DNA of 64,000 bases from positions 868,001 through 932,000 of the forward strand of contig JAKULF010000004.1 in the NCBI GenBank assembly GCA_022661535.1, read 5' to 3'. The stretch is from Eutypa lata. Taxonomy: Eukaryota; Ascomycota; Sordariomycetes; Xylariales; Diatrypaceae. Positions 11,855-24,669 of the stretch are shown here, piece after piece. Positions within the stretch are counted from its first letter, which is position 1. Each line of letters starts with the position of its first letter. A program made the position numbers and the translations under genes. The notes beneath the pieces are model-generated. The model worked only from the letters and a program-made list of their open reading frames with translations, was not told the DNA's origin and did not search any database.

Positions 11855-14029
11855 CTTCCAGAGAACTGGAAAGCATATGGATTTGTGGTTAAACAGGATT
11901 ATGGATCAGTCACTTGATATTCTCGGTTCTTGGAAGTTAATACCTGCAATGGTTTGCGCATTAGGCGGATATGTTGTATGCAAGGAGGGCAGATATTTCT
12001 CTTGATTTTAACTCGGTCAAGGAAATTTTGATACTTCATCACTCTGTACACATAGTGTAAAGGAAATGAGTTTATATTTATTCTCTAAAAGGTTACAGCT
12101 GAGCTAGATGATTGCCTAGGAGTATTTACATTGAATCAACGTGGTTGACCATCCGTGGGTGACAACAAGACTTCTAATTCTGCTGATTATGTTAAAATAA
12201 AATAGCACGGGCGATTTCCACTCGGTATAGGTATACGGTCCGATAGATCAAATCGTAACGATGCTCGAAGGTAATGTAATTACTTCCCGACAACGTAGTC
12301 AGTCAAAACGTTCGTGTAATAGCACTCTTATGAACGCAACTGTACCCTGGCTTGCCTGTGAATAATAAGTGCCATTCCCTTCGGATGTCCTACCCCTATT
12401 CACCTCAGGTGTGTTCAGTGTTCAGACGATGGATTCGTATGTGGTCTCTAGCAGTGGGTTTCAAGACGTGGGGTTTTCCACTTTTTAGACTGCGACAGAT
12501 CTACGTACAAGCTCCCTTTGATAAATCCCGAACATGGATTCTGCCATCGATTAAGAATTATCGCGCAAGCCCGAACATGGAGAATAAACCCCTGGTCGAA
12601 CGTCCGAGTGCGATAAGAGCGGTTCATTAAATGCATGTAGTATTTTCTTTCCTTTTGGGGATGTCTGGTAGAGTGTGATGAAGAAGCCGACCATGCTTGG
12701 AGGATTTAATGCCTGTCAAGTGTTGTACGCCCCGTTGGAAAGGGTTGTGTGGGGTCTGGGGGCCTAGGGGGAAGTGGGGTTAGGGGGTGTACGATTATGA
12801 AAGGCGGAGGCTGAAAACCATATGTAAGGGCTTTCCATTTAGGGGCGCAAGCTGCTCGCAATATACTACGCATAGTAAGCATCGGTATATGCACATTATG
12901 ATATAGTGTTACAAGTCAATTACAGACTGGGGGGGAAAGTACCGTACCAGTAACTGCTTGAGGCAGGGGTAATGATGACTGCATATACAATATACGACCG
13001 TACTTCTGCCACTGCTACCCCCGGCTGCCCCAATGCCTTGGCACGAATCGAGTCTTTGGTACACCAATCAAGATGCTATCCATTCTCTGACATCATGTCG
13101 TACTTGCCGACGTTCACATCAACGAATACGGCACGTTTGATCTGCAACGTGTAAACTTTGGTCACATTAGACAATTGCTAATCCTCCCATTATATGGTGG
13201 GGGATCCTGGTCAGCTTACTAGGAGATAAACGCACATAGGTTGAATTCAGAATGCCGACTCTGTCATATAGCATAGTCATCCACGTGAAAATGATGCCGA
13301 AGAGAAGATGTGGTATCAGCCAATGTAACCCGCGAAGTGGTGATATTCATATGAAGCAGGTCGTTGAGTAGTCACCATGTCCAATTCAAAGTTACATCGC
13401 CTTTGGCTGATCATGTACGCGTTAGAGTGAATATTTGCTAATCACTCATGCTTAATGGGAGAGTATCGAGTATAGTGTGAAGGTACGCATATTGATAATG
13501 ATAAACCTGGGTTGTTTAATGGAAGAACCGGGCGAAGGAGCCCGTTGCCTATCTCATTCGAGTGATTGTCCATTCGAGTCTAACGGCGTCTCCCGTCGGA
13601 TTGAATATGATTCCGATAGTACTTGGTACCTCACCAGCTAATTTGAATACAATTCCAGTATGGTTGTACAAACCTGCTTAGTTAGCACTACGGGGAAATG
13701 AGTTAGCATGGTGCACATGGAGGGTGCTTAATTACAACCTCGAAAGTGCGATACCGCGGACTACTGCCTGATCCATTTCTCTAGTAATACAACGCATTGA
13801 AATTTGCGTCATGAGACCAGGTGGCCAATACTGTGTAACATGAGATACTACATGTGGTTCACTGCTTAGTCTGGAGCCGAGTCACATTGACGTATGCGAA
13901 TTCTGATATCTACCGAGATAATGAATACTACACTCCGACATTTGAGTGAGAGCGTCTATAGAACTACTAGCAAATCCTATTCTATCCACCCGAACTGTTC
14001 ATCAACTTAGCACTCTCTTAATTACAAGA
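11855..14029. other. Intergenic region
   Basis: About 2.2 kb between the F-box gene and the first P450. Short frames on both strands show no motif and no plausible spliced gene. The last part should contain the P450 promoter; no clear element was found. Confidence 0.5.
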
Positions 14030-16083
14030 ATGCACACGGCAGATCAGTTGCTATCAAGCCAGAAGCTCCATTGTGCATTGGGTTTCTTCGCTGGAATCCT
14101 GGCCCACCATGGAGCCTTTATTCATGGCGAATGGCACCTAAGAGCCCCTCATATTTTCCTTTCCCATGCTGCGTTCATATGTATTTTATTCACAGCAAAG
14201 TGGTTTTACAGTGAATCCGAGCTTGGATATACCATCAGCGCTATTGCCACCATATTCCACTGCTACCTAATTTCTCTTATAACCAGTATTGTATCCTACC
14301 GAGTTCTTTTTCATCGGCTTACCAGGGCCGGGTTTAAGGGGCCTTGGTATGCACCGATCAGCAAGCTATGGCATGTTTGGGCTGCTAGAAATGGCAAGAA
14401 TTATCTATTGCTGGCAGGGCTTCATAGCCAGTACGGCGATTTCGTCAGGACTGGTAAGAGGAAACATTCTTGCCTACTGTCACTTTGCAAGAACATTTAT
14501 AGTGCTCACACGGACAAACTTGTATAGGCCCTGCTGAGGTAACTGTGTTTCATCCCGATGTCTTCATGGCTATCGATGGACCTCGCACCGAATGCCGTAA
14601 GGCAGAATGGTATGATCTTCTTTACCCAAAGATGTCACTGGAGACAACTCGAGACAAACAACTGCATACTTCTCGACGACGGCAATGGAAAAGCGGGTTT
14701 ACTAACCAAGGTCAGTACCACTCTGTGGCTGAGCAGCTAGTCCCTACTCTAGTGCTAAGAATTTCATTTCTAGCTTTACCTCATCATAATGAGAAGGTAC
14801 TTGGCTACGTCGACAAGCTGGACAAATGCATTGAGGACGATGCAAAATCTAGCGTCCCAACCAAGATAAACGATGTCTTCGCCTGGTTCAGCTATGATGC
14901 GATGGGTGACTTCGTACTCAGTAGCTCCTTCGGTATGCTGGAGAAGAGAGAATGGCACAGCGTTCTTTCTGGTTTGATGAGAGGGCTGTTTCTCCTCGGG
15001 CCTTTCAGCCCAACACCCTGGCTTCTGCAAATTGGGCTCAGACTGGCTCCAAGCATTGGAGTAGTCAAAGACTGGAACAACATGGTCAACTGGTGTGAAA
15101 GTGAAATGAGAGCCAGGGTTGAGCGTGGTTGCACTAAAGATGTAGGCCTCGACCTCACGCATTACTTAATGGAGCGGACAGAAGGAGCCGAAGACGAAAA
15201 CCTTCTAAGATGGTTAGACGGAGACAGCTTGTTGGCAATAGTGGTAGGAAGGTTAGTATCCTGTCTTTTTCCTGCTAGTGTTCTACGGCTAATTATTCCG
15301 TCAACTCGCGAAAAATAGCGAGCCAATAGTTGGATCGCTCCTTTGCACCTTCCTTCAGCTTGCAAGACACCCAAGGCATGCTGAAATACTACGTGATGAG
15401 CTGTCTGGTGTAAATGTGAGGGACCACAAAGCTCTCAGCAGATTAGTTCACCTCAATGCCGTTATCAATGAGTCAGCACGGCTTTCTCCAACAGTTCTCA
15501 CGGGAGGAGCCAGAAAGACAGGTGAAAAGGGGGTCACTATCGGCGGTACATTCATACCTCCTCATACAACAATCGTTGCACCTCGGTACTCTATTGGTAG
15601 AAGTAAGCTTATATCCATTCTATGACTCACCCTTTTGTATGCAGTTTCGGTAAAATTATGCTATGGCTAGCTAACCCCACTTATTATAGGGGAGGATTGC
15701 TTCGAAAGGGCAGAAGAGTTTATTCCAGAAAGATGGAGTTCCCAGCCAGAGATGACCCATAATGCAGCAGCCTCTACACCATTTGGTTCTGGTAAGATCT
15801 AGCCTTATTTTATCTTACTATGTCTTTTGGGACTTTTCCGAGCATGTTGAAGTAACTGCTATAGACTATCATCTGCTGACTTCATGAATACACAGGTCAG
15901 AACAGTTGTGTGGGCCGGGCTCTAGCACTTGATACCCTGCGATCCGTAATTGCGACACTGGTCAAAAAGTATCATTTCTACTTAGCTCCGGGTGAGGATG
16001 GACGGCGTGTTCATGCTGAGATGATTGACCATTTCACGACACACTTCGGCGACCTGAATCTGTGTTTTGAGCTCAGAGATTGA
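14030..16083 (+). CDS. Cytochrome P450 with a multi-span N-terminus
   Basis: Haem-thiolate monooxygenase that probably hydroxylates or oxidises a lipophilic metabolite in the ER membrane. Six exons, 14030-14453, 14528-14710, 14774-15251, 15319-15602, 15690-15791 and 15896-16083, give 552 residues; all six join in frame. Seen: ESAR of the K helix near residue 412, the ERW motif, and the haem loop FGSGQNSCVG at 488-497 with Cys495 as ligand. The first ~110 residues hold about three hydrophobic segments rather than the usual single anchor, resembling fungal CYP67-like proteins. The start is the first ATG in the frame (MHTADQLL); the frame stays open 28 codons upstream without an ATG. The UbiA enzyme follows 1.4 kb downstream on the same strand, suggesting joint work on a prenylated or terpenoid substrate. 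Confidence 0.9.
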
Positions 16084-17500
16084 TCTTTTGGCCAAGGTCA
16101 ACTACATTAAATTGATTATTTCTTTATTAATGTTTCGATACTGATTAGTTATACATAAATTTGTATACCGTCCTATAAATACCGTAATTGCTATCCATTC
16201 TCACCACCTGAGATATTCCCCCCCCCCTCCCCCCCCAAAGGTTTTAGTGCCATTATGGAGCACTATTTACGGTCTGCCACTCATTTGACGGGCAGTACGC
16301 AGGTGGCAGGAAGCTGGCCAGCATATAAGTCGATAGCAAAGTAATACGCAGCACAGTAAAATATTGAAGGCGATTTGGAGGATTGCACGGCTTGCGGGGA
16401 AGTGGTATTAAATCGCTTTCCCGTTTCATACAAGATCTTCAAAGCCTAGGCATTGCGGTACCCGCTGTCTGGTAAATGTAACCCGAGAGTGATATTGGGA
16501 TCCCCCATCTACCTTACAAGCTACCGATAGTTATGTATAGTGGTATACTACTATTTTCTGAGTGGGTTCCGCTGTAGCCGACGTCTCGGTCCATCCTTTC
16601 TATCTACATTGATAAGGTGACGGGTGAAGATAGGATATGCAGGGTATTTCAAGGCTGATGGGTGGTATATGTCTAGGACAGGAGTACGTAAATCGTAGTT
16701 AAAGTGTAAACGCAGTGTAACCCTTTTTAATTCGGCAAGTGCACACAAAGATACCATTACTACATCGTAGCGTTGCATGCATTCAATCATCATCCATGTA
16801 TTCACTGCCCTATATCATCAAATACATACGCAGATGAAGGATGAGGGTTGTGACACGTAGCACCGAGTAGAAATCGATTTCTTATTTTATGTGGAAGAAG
16901 TTCTCTCCTATGTGTCTACTGCGCACTGCGTAATCAGCATAAGATGTCAGCCCTACAAAGTCCGGTCCCGTCCCCACAGCACCGCACCAGATCAAAATAT
17001 AATCAACTAAGGACCGTAATGTCAGACCGCGTAGATGAGGTAAGTCAAGTTTTATAGGTACATTTGCACATTGACTAAGGAAACGCTTCGGTACCTAAGG
17101 ATAGACGAAGGAGTATACTAACAAGGATTCGGTAAACAACATAGCAGGCATTAGGCGCAGGTACACAGGGCAAACAAAGTAGTTCTATCTAGAGAAAAGA
17201 CCGACATTAATACCCGGCATATGGGTTTACGTGTCAGCATACTAAGACGTCCTGTCTAGGCATGTGATATGAGCAGGGAAAAGCCCTCGAGTGGCATCGG
17301 AAGCCGGCATATAGCGAGTGTAAGAAGATAACGATGTCCGTTTTTAAAGTCCTATCCCAACAGGAACATATTTCAAACGATGCCCCCCATCGTCAAATAG
17401 ATGTAGACCAGCAGGAAAGATCAAGAATTTTCTTTCCGTGAATTCTTCATAGTATTAGCTTGACACGTTTAACCCGTATCCCCGGTGACCATCAGAGGAC
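16084..17500. other. Intergenic region between P450 and UbiA gene
   Basis: About 1.4 kb with no supported gene. A C-rich run of about 19 bases lies at 16218-16236. The promoter of the UbiA gene should be in the last few hundred bases. Confidence 0.5.
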
Positions 17501-18502
17501 ATGGAAACCAAATCGAAGGAGATTCCCTACAAGGATCTCCAGTCACCGCAACATGCAGACTCAGAAAGCCCGGACAAGTCAAACGGTGTACTTCCCATCC
17601 CGGCCCTTTTCAGGGGCATTGTTAAAATCCCCTATCTAATATGGGAGTTTACCGAAAGCAATTTTACCACGTTCGTCGTCCCAAACACGGCATTTGGGAT
17701 GTTTGGGTCCCTCGCTGCGTCTATTCTAACTGAGGGCTCATATCAACAGCCCCCTATAATCAATATCGTTCTCTTACGCCTCCCACTTGTTACTATATTC
17801 AACTGGTCCAATGTCTTGATCTTCGACCTCGCTAATCAGAGGTACCCCGAGTCTGTACAGGAAGATCTGATCAACAAGCCCTGGCGCCCTATTCCGTCGG
17901 GGAAAGTAACGGCAGAACAGACTCGCAGAGCTATGCTGGTTGCTGTACCCACAGTCCTGGCCTTGAATTACTACCTCGGCGTCTGGAAACAAGGAGTCTT
18001 CATCCAGATCCTTACATGGCTTTATAACGACTTGAGGGGTGGTGACGAGGTCACACGAGACCTCATCATCTCCGTTGCCTATGGTATGTTCAACAGCGCC
18101 TCGCTGGAAATAGCAGTCGGCAAACAGGTTCCTATCAGTCCGCAGGGTATCACATGGACAGCTATCATCAGTGGGATGATTCTGACCACGATGCAAGTCC
18201 AAGACTTGAAAGACCAAGCCGGGGACCGAACACGGGGGCGCAAGACGGTGGCACTATATTTGGGGGAGCAGACATCACGAGTCACGATTGCCTTCTTCGT
18301 CTGCTTCTGGACAGTCGTTTGCGCAGTCTTCTGGTCCCTTTCGCCCGCGGCGTACGTCTTACCCGTAGTCTCGGGCCTTAACGTTGCCCTGAGGGTCATC
18401 TTGAAGCGCACGGCCAGTGAAGATGCCGCTACGTGGAGATGGTGGTGTCTCTGGACAATGTCACTTTACCTGCTTCCACTCTCGAGTGTTCTTCATCTTT
18501 AA
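17501..18502 (+). CDS. UbiA-family membrane prenyltransferase or terpene cyclase
   Basis: An intronless 333-residue integral membrane protein with about eight hydrophobic segments, as in UbiA enzymes, which bind prenyl diphosphates through two aspartate-rich motifs and Mg2+. The second motif is canonical: D235xxD238xxxD242 followed by RTRGRKT. The first motif is altered: it reads NWSNVLIFDLANQ (Asn101, Asp109) instead of NDxxDxxxD, followed by the conserved NKPWRPIPSG at 125-134. This FD-x-x-NQ...NKPWRP pattern is what I associate with fungal Fma-TC-like proteins (the fumagillin sesquiterpene cyclase), whereas StbC/AscA-type UbiA enzymes farnesylate aromatic acids. I cannot tell which reaction applies. 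Neighbours are the multi-span P450 upstream and the A-T-R reductase downstream, all on the plus strand. Confidence 0.85.
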   Translation: METKSKEIPYKDLQSPQHADSESPDKSNGVLPIPALFRGIVKIPYLIWEFTESNFTTFVVPNTAFGMFGSLAASILTEGSYQQPPIINIVLLRLPLVTIFNWSNVLIFDLANQRYPESVQEDLINKPWRPIPSGKVTAEQTRRAMLVAVPTVLALNYYLGVWKQGVFIQILTWLYNDLRGGDEVTRDLIISVAYGMFNSASLEIAVGKQVPISPQGITWTAIISGMILTTMQVQDLKDQAGDRTRGRKTVALYLGEQTSRVTIAFFVCFWTVVCAVFWSLSPAAYVLPVVSGLNVALRVILKRTASEDAATWRWWCLWTMSLYLLPLSSVLHL

Positions 18503-20399
18503 TACTTTCATGTCACGATATATCTCTGTCTAAGTTTACTCCATTCGCGCCTAGAGGTCTAGATGGACATTTGACGAATGTTTTCTTTCGAATTTTAGAA
18601 GGGCACGTACTATCTAATACGTGTTGCTATATACATATTCAGGGTTGACCTCAGAATGTACACACATCAGTAGAAGCAATTAGATTATACAATGGTATTA
18701 AGACCTACAGTAAACACTTACTACTGTAAATGCCGGGTGCCCGTTGTTGCACAATCAACACCTATGTTTTCATATAGTGACTATAGGCCTGGGTCTCCAG
18801 GGTGATTAACGCCATTTTTTCCCGAGTAGACAAGATTGAGTCCAGAACTGCCGTATCCGTTCCTAGATACATGTATCCTAGTAAGGCCTACCATAATGAC
18901 ATGCATATCTATTTGCCACTATACGATGCTTTAAGCTTCAACTATACCCGTAGATCCTTGCGGTCCTTTCGCGTATAGCCGATATTTACTGGAATGACTA
19001 ACGGAGTTATAGGGGGGAGATCCTACATCAGCAGAAGCGGTAAGTATCTACAACTACTACCTGCATCACCTGCATGATCATTCCTACATAGCTCCTCGAC
19101 CAGGGAAGGCGCCCAGTAGATGCGGGTGCGGCCCGCGCGTTGGTGGCTGATATAGGAAATCTGCAAGAAATATATGCCTTAATAATGGATCTATACAATG
19201 TTTATTTCAGTTCGAAAACTAATGTTAATCCCCTAGTTATCGTGAAGTTTGTTCCAATTTTTGATCAATGTGGCCTGTTGATTGACTATTCCTAAGCATA
19301 CATATCTATACTACCTAGGCCTATCTAACCACGCCCCTGTTCCAGGTTTAACAGCCTGCATGTCATTGGGATGCCAAGGACTCCAAGGGATATAGCCTGC
19401 TTAATTGCTACAAGCTTTCTTTGCATATACCCCGGGAATGCGGCGTCGGAGAAAGAAACGCGGCCGCATCGAAGAGAGGATTCTGGATGCTTATTCGCTG
19501 GTCAGACCGGCCCCACAAAGTCCTACTAACATCCATGTTGAAGTAAGGTGACGAGATCCTACCGTAACGTCTTAAGTTACACGATACCTACATGTTCACG
19601 AATGTATTATGGCGATCATATCCTTCCCAGCTTATCTACGCTTATACCTTGTAAGAAGGTGGTTTATCTGACAGTGCTTATTTCTTTCTTTTACTACATA
19701 GGCTCATTTACAAATGCCGGGGACTCTAGTCGTATGTCTCTAGGTTTGTAGATGATGAACAGCTCGCTGGGGTAAAAAAGATACCCTGCATATACGCCTA
19801 TGTAGCTTGATGCAACCTAATATTGTCGCGAAGTAGGAAGATCAACACTATCCTTAGGGCGATTTACAGGAGCTTGTATTGAAGACCTGCCCCCCACCAT
19901 CAACCCTTGCACATTCCGGGATACCCACCAGCCCTTCCCGGCGTCTTGGAGACTGTGCCTCTTGTGATAGGACTTGACGTTACTTTCAGCACGGTCCTTC
20001 TCTTTTTTCTACCGTCTAGATAGCCAGGTAAAAACATATTATGTCGCACACCATACATATGTACATAGTAAGCTTTCTATCCCTGACTTTAAATTTTTGC
20101 CATTGGCAACCCGTGGACAAGGAAACCGTCACTCTGGAAGTACGTAACATGCGGCAGTTGGTAAAATGTCACAATACTGTACTTTTTTCTATATGGCCAA
20201 CTGTAAAGACTCATTACACACACGCCGCCCCCCCTTCCTGGGAAACCCTTAAGAATATGTATCTAGGTCATACCCTCCCCGCCCGGCTGCCGCGGAGTGT
20301 CCAGCCTTTCGGGTGATCCTGCTTTCATTTCATAAGCACTATCGTATTGCGCTTCACGGAAACGATCTTTCACTCCTGCCATACTCCGTGAGCCTAATC
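18503..20399. other. Intergenic region between UbiA gene and NRPS-like reductase
   Basis: About 1.9 kb. No frame with recognisable content was found on either strand. A small missing cluster gene cannot be excluded, but nothing supports one. Confidence 0.5.
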
Positions 20400-23300
20400 A
20401 TGGCTTCAAATGGAAGGCCTAACTACGGACGAAGGTTGATGCCTTCGGTCCTGGATGAGATCGCAAAAGAGAATCCCAATAAGCTCTTTGCTGCGATTCC
20501 CCTATCTTCTGATGTCGAGCAAGGATTTCGCGACATCACCGTCGCAGACGCCGCACGATGTGTCAATTTTCTAGCCAAGTGGATTGAGGACAAGTGCGGA
20601 AGAAGTGAGACCTTCGAAACCATCAGTTACATTGGAACAGCCGACCTTCGTGGGCCTCTTCTTTTTCAAGCGGCTGTGAAATGTGGGTACAAGGTTTGTT
20701 GGCGAACTGTTCTTTAAACGCTGGGGACACGTGAGCTGACCACTACATAGTTCCTACTTCCGTCACCTCGTAACCCAACGGCGACCAATGTCTCCTTGAT
20801 GCAGCAAACGGGGAGTACAAAACTGCTGTTTGCTTCGGGGGTTAGCGTTATGGTGAGGCCAATGCCGGCTCTAGAGCCGGGTATTCGACTCATGATGATC
20901 CCTGAATTCGACGAGATGATGCATAGCAACGCAGAACATTACCCGTATGAGAAGACCTACGATGAGGCTAAGGATGAGCCGACAGTTGTGCTTCATTCAT
21001 CAGGTTCTACTGGTGAGTCTCGAATCCGGAGCTCGGCCTAAGTCCTCCAGCTAATGTAAATAGGATTCCCAAAACCCATCATAATGACACACGGCTCATT
21101 TTCTGTACTTGATAATGAGCAAAATTTGCCTATTGTGCCAGGTCGCACGAAGAGGGATTGGACAATGTGGAGTTTTCAGGGAGAGGGGCGAGTCTATACT
21201 GCGTTCCCCTTTTTTCATGTGAGATTCTTAGCCTACGTAGATTATGCCATCCAGGGACTGACTGCTCCTCTAGCTTGGCGGATTTCTCATGCACACAGGT
21301 AAGTAGCCCTTAAATACTCTTCATACGAGAAGATTATTAATGGACAACTACAGTGGCATCAATTTTCGGTAATACGTCAATCGTTCTTGGACCTCCAAAC
21401 ATGATCCCAGATGGAGCATTGTTGAAGAGCATCATGACACACCAGAAGCTGCGGGCTTTACTTCTACCGCCTGCTGTGATCGATCAGATTCTTCACGAAC
21501 CTGAGGGGATCAGTTACTTCAAACCATTGGACTTTGTCACATATGGTGGAGCGCCTATGAAGCAGTCGACCGCTGAGCAGCTCTTGAAGGTCGTTCAAAT
21601 CGGCACACCATATGGGTCTACAGAATCATACCCACTACCTGAACTGATTCCCGCTGATCCCGAGGATTGGGAATGGCATGAGTTCAATCCAATTTTGAAG
21701 CACGAAATGGAGTTGTATGACGCTGATGAGGGCACATATGAACTTGTGCTCATTGCCGACGAGGGCTCTAAACAGACTAGTGCGGTCTACCATAACTTGC
21801 CTGGCATTGGCAGATTTCATACCAAGGATCTCTGGACACGCCACCCGGAGAAGCATCAGTTATTCAAATTCTATGGTCGAAGAGATGATATTATTGTCTT
21901 GTCTAACGGCGAGAAATTCAACCCAGTTCCTTTCGAAACCCATGTTCAAGCTCATCCCCTTCTCAAGGGCGCCTTGGTAACCGGCAGCCGCAAGACACAA
22001 GCGGCACTGCTCATAGAGCCCAAGGAGCCCCTTGACGAAGAGAAGGCAGCCAAATTAATAGAAGAGATCAACCCACTTATTGAGGAGTCGAACGCTTTGC
22101 TTCCTGGCCAAGGACGCATACATAGGGGAAAGATTATTTGCGCACTCCCTGACAAGCCCTTTCGAAGGACTGGCAAAGGAACAGTAGTACGGAAACTGAC
22201 AGAGGATGCCTACCTCGATGAGATTGAAAAGCTGTACTCGGTCGCTTCAAACGGTAGCGTTGAGGTGGATTTAAAGCCGACTCTCAGACCTCTCTATGAA
22301 TCAGCTACAGTGGATGAGTTCATGCGTCGTATTATATCCGCGTCGTTCCCCGCTGGCGCCACAATAGGAGGGGATGAGGATTTCTTCGCTTACGGCTTGG
22401 ATTCAATCCAGACAATAGAAATCATATCTAACTTGAAGCGTAATATCCAAGCGCAGGTTTCGAAGCCTGCCGCGTGGATATCGCCTCGGACGATCTTCTA
22501 TAACCCGACTATCAATGATCTCTCGCGGTTGGTTCGTGCTTTTCTCAACGAAGGCACGGTACCCGGAGCTGGTTCTAGCAACGATCGTGCGCGGACCGTA
22601 GATGGAATCGTAGAGTCATATGTAGAATCTTTACCAGGGAAGTTAGCCGTGCAGCCTGAAGGCCCAGGGACCCCTTCTGTGATTGCCTTGATCGGTTCGA
22701 CAGGCTACCTGGGATCACACCTTATCGCAAACTTGCTGAGAATCCCGACTGTTTCTCGGATATACTGTCTCAATCGGTCGAGAAATTCACAGGCACAGGA
22801 GAAACAAGAGAAAGCTCTGCGGGAGATTGATGAGAGCCTGGCGTCCCTCTTCGGAAAGCTGAAGTATTGCACTGTGGAGTTGGGGAAGCCCAAACTTGGA
22901 ATGGCAGACGACGATTATCAGAAGGTCGCCAGCGAAGTAGACGTGATCGTCTACAACGCATGGAGACTTGACTTCGGACTCTCCATTCGTTCATTTGAAC
23001 CATTTCTGCGTGCGACAAGGGACGTTGTCGATCTTGCGAGGTCCAACAGCCGCGATGCGCACATCGTATTCGTCAGTTCGTTGTCTTCAGTCGGCAAGAT
23101 GGCTACAAGGACGAAGGTGCCTGAAGCTCCGATCGATGACGCCCTGGCTCCATTTAGCATAGGATATGGTCAGTCCAAACATGCTGCTGAGCGCATTCTT
23201 ACGGCTGCAAACCGTATCTCGGGTATTCCCGTATCTATTGCTCGAGTCTGTCAAATTGGCGGTCCTACCGGCCCGGGGAAATGGGCCGACCAGCCATGGA

Positions 23301-23746
23301 TCTCAGGTCTGGCACGAACGGCAAAAACAGTAGAATGCATCCCAAGCCATGTAGCAGTTGTGGACTGGCTTGCTGTTGATACTGCTGCCGAGATGCTTCG
23401 AGACTTCATTATCCGCCCTGCCGCCCAGGAAGCCCAATTCTATCACATTTCTCACCCTGAACCACTTGGCTGGGACTCAGTAGTTGATGTCTTGAGCGGA
23501 CTGCTTAACGTCACGAAGGTGGTTTCGTTGCGAGAGTGGGTGGGGACACTTAGGTTGAAGGAAGCTAAGGCAGCCACTGCATCGACGATGCCCGCACTAA
23601 CTATGCTAGATTTCTTTGAGGAGCTAGGCGACGGTGTTGAAAACTCCACGTATGACACAGCCCGTGCCGTGAGTAATTTTCACGGCAAAATGCATGTTTT
23701 AAATAGGGCGCTGTTGGAAAGCTGGCTCCAGAGTTGGGACTTGTAA
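20400..23746 (+). CDS. NRPS-like carboxylic acid reductase (A-T-R)
   Basis: Activates a carboxylic acid as the adenylate, loads it on a phosphopantetheine arm and releases it reductively as aldehyde or alcohol using NADPH. Five exons, 20400-20693, 20751-21012, 21064-21218, 21274-21298 and 21354-23746, encode 1042 residues, the standard size for this three-domain family. Adenylation core: HSSGSTGFPKP near 180, FPFFHLGGFLMHT formed over a 25 nt exon, GTPYGSTES near 330 and FYGRRDDIIVLSNG near 420. Thiolation site: GLDSIQ with the Ser near 597. Reductase domain: nucleotide-binding IGSTGYLGSHL near 690 and YGQSK near 848. There is no condensation domain. The acid substrate cannot be read from the sequence; relatives reduce aryl acids (StbB, AscB) or amino acids. 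Position beside a UbiA enzyme and a P450 suggests a shared pathway. Confidence 0.93.
21274..21298 (+). other. 25 nt microexon of the A-T-R gene
   Basis: Flanked by a CTAG acceptor and a GTAAGT donor. Including it restores the conserved FHLGGFL stretch of the adenylation domain and keeps the reading frame. Skipping it leaves the frame broken. Confidence 0.85.
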
Positions 23747-24669
23747 ATTAAATTGTGACGCTAGACACCTTCAGAATGGGAGTAGCCTAAAATTACCCCT
23801 TTTCTTTGGACAACACCAACAAATTCTGGTTGTGATTTGTGTTTCAGCACGAAATGTTCTTATAAGTTACCTATGATTAGGATAGCAAGATATTCTTAGC
23901 AATTGTTGAGTTGGGTGCAGAACGGTTTCAATTCTGCAGATCCGCCAACCAGGTACGATAACAAGAAAGGGGGATCACTGATTTTTCTCCCAAATAATGA
24001 AGACTATGAGCAGTTTCTGGTGGACGAGAATCTTGAGCCGGGTGACATTAAACTAGGGGGTTGGAGGTTACCTTCCAGAAATCGTATGCACGAAGCCCAG
24101 CAAGTGACAAAGCACAAAGGCGAAGATGGAAGTCTCCTACTTTTATTTACAAGGGCTGATTGGTCCCTTAACCCAGCTGAAGGATTCATCGCGTAATCCA
24201 TTGCTTATATACACCCCTTTTGATCGGCACTATATGGTGGCGTACAGTAAGTGATACGGTCCGCGCCGGCCGGCACATATAGAGCAGGGGCTGGACACCT
24301 CCTACCTAAGTAAGCACATCAATACTACATAGATAGCCAGGGTAGGCTGGCCCTGCATTGCGTTCCATTAAGCAGCCGCTGGAGATTGCCCGCTCCCAGC
24401 AATGTTTCCAGGTACACTACTACCCGAATGCAACATATCTTAGACGGTCCCCTGTAACTCACTGATAGCCACGGTTCCGAGAAGTCGAACTCACGATGTA
24501 ACCCACCTTCTTTGATGATTCGATACCTCCAACACCCCCTCTCCCCTTTTCTCTCTCTTCAATACTACAAGTATGCAGACTCACAGTTCCCTCCTATGAG
24601 AGTTGCAACCTCGCACAACCATTACATGATATTTTTTTCCTGTGTTAGCCTAGATTTTGAAGTCGAGCA
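23747..24669. other. Region between A-T-R gene and rhodopsin-domain gene
   Basis: About 920 bp. It holds one short coding-like frame, listed separately, and otherwise no signal beyond a CT-rich leader before the next gene. Confidence 0.45.
23903..24196 (+). pseudogene. Possible gene fragment or last exon, unknown
   Basis: An open frame of about 97 codons with protein-like composition (for example SWVQNGFNSADPPTRYDN and LFTRADWSLNPAEGF) but no ATG at its 5' end; the first internal ATG is near 24086. A TTAG acceptor-like site precedes it. I do not recognise the family. It could be the last exon of a gene whose 5' part is lost, or chance. Confidence 0.3.
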
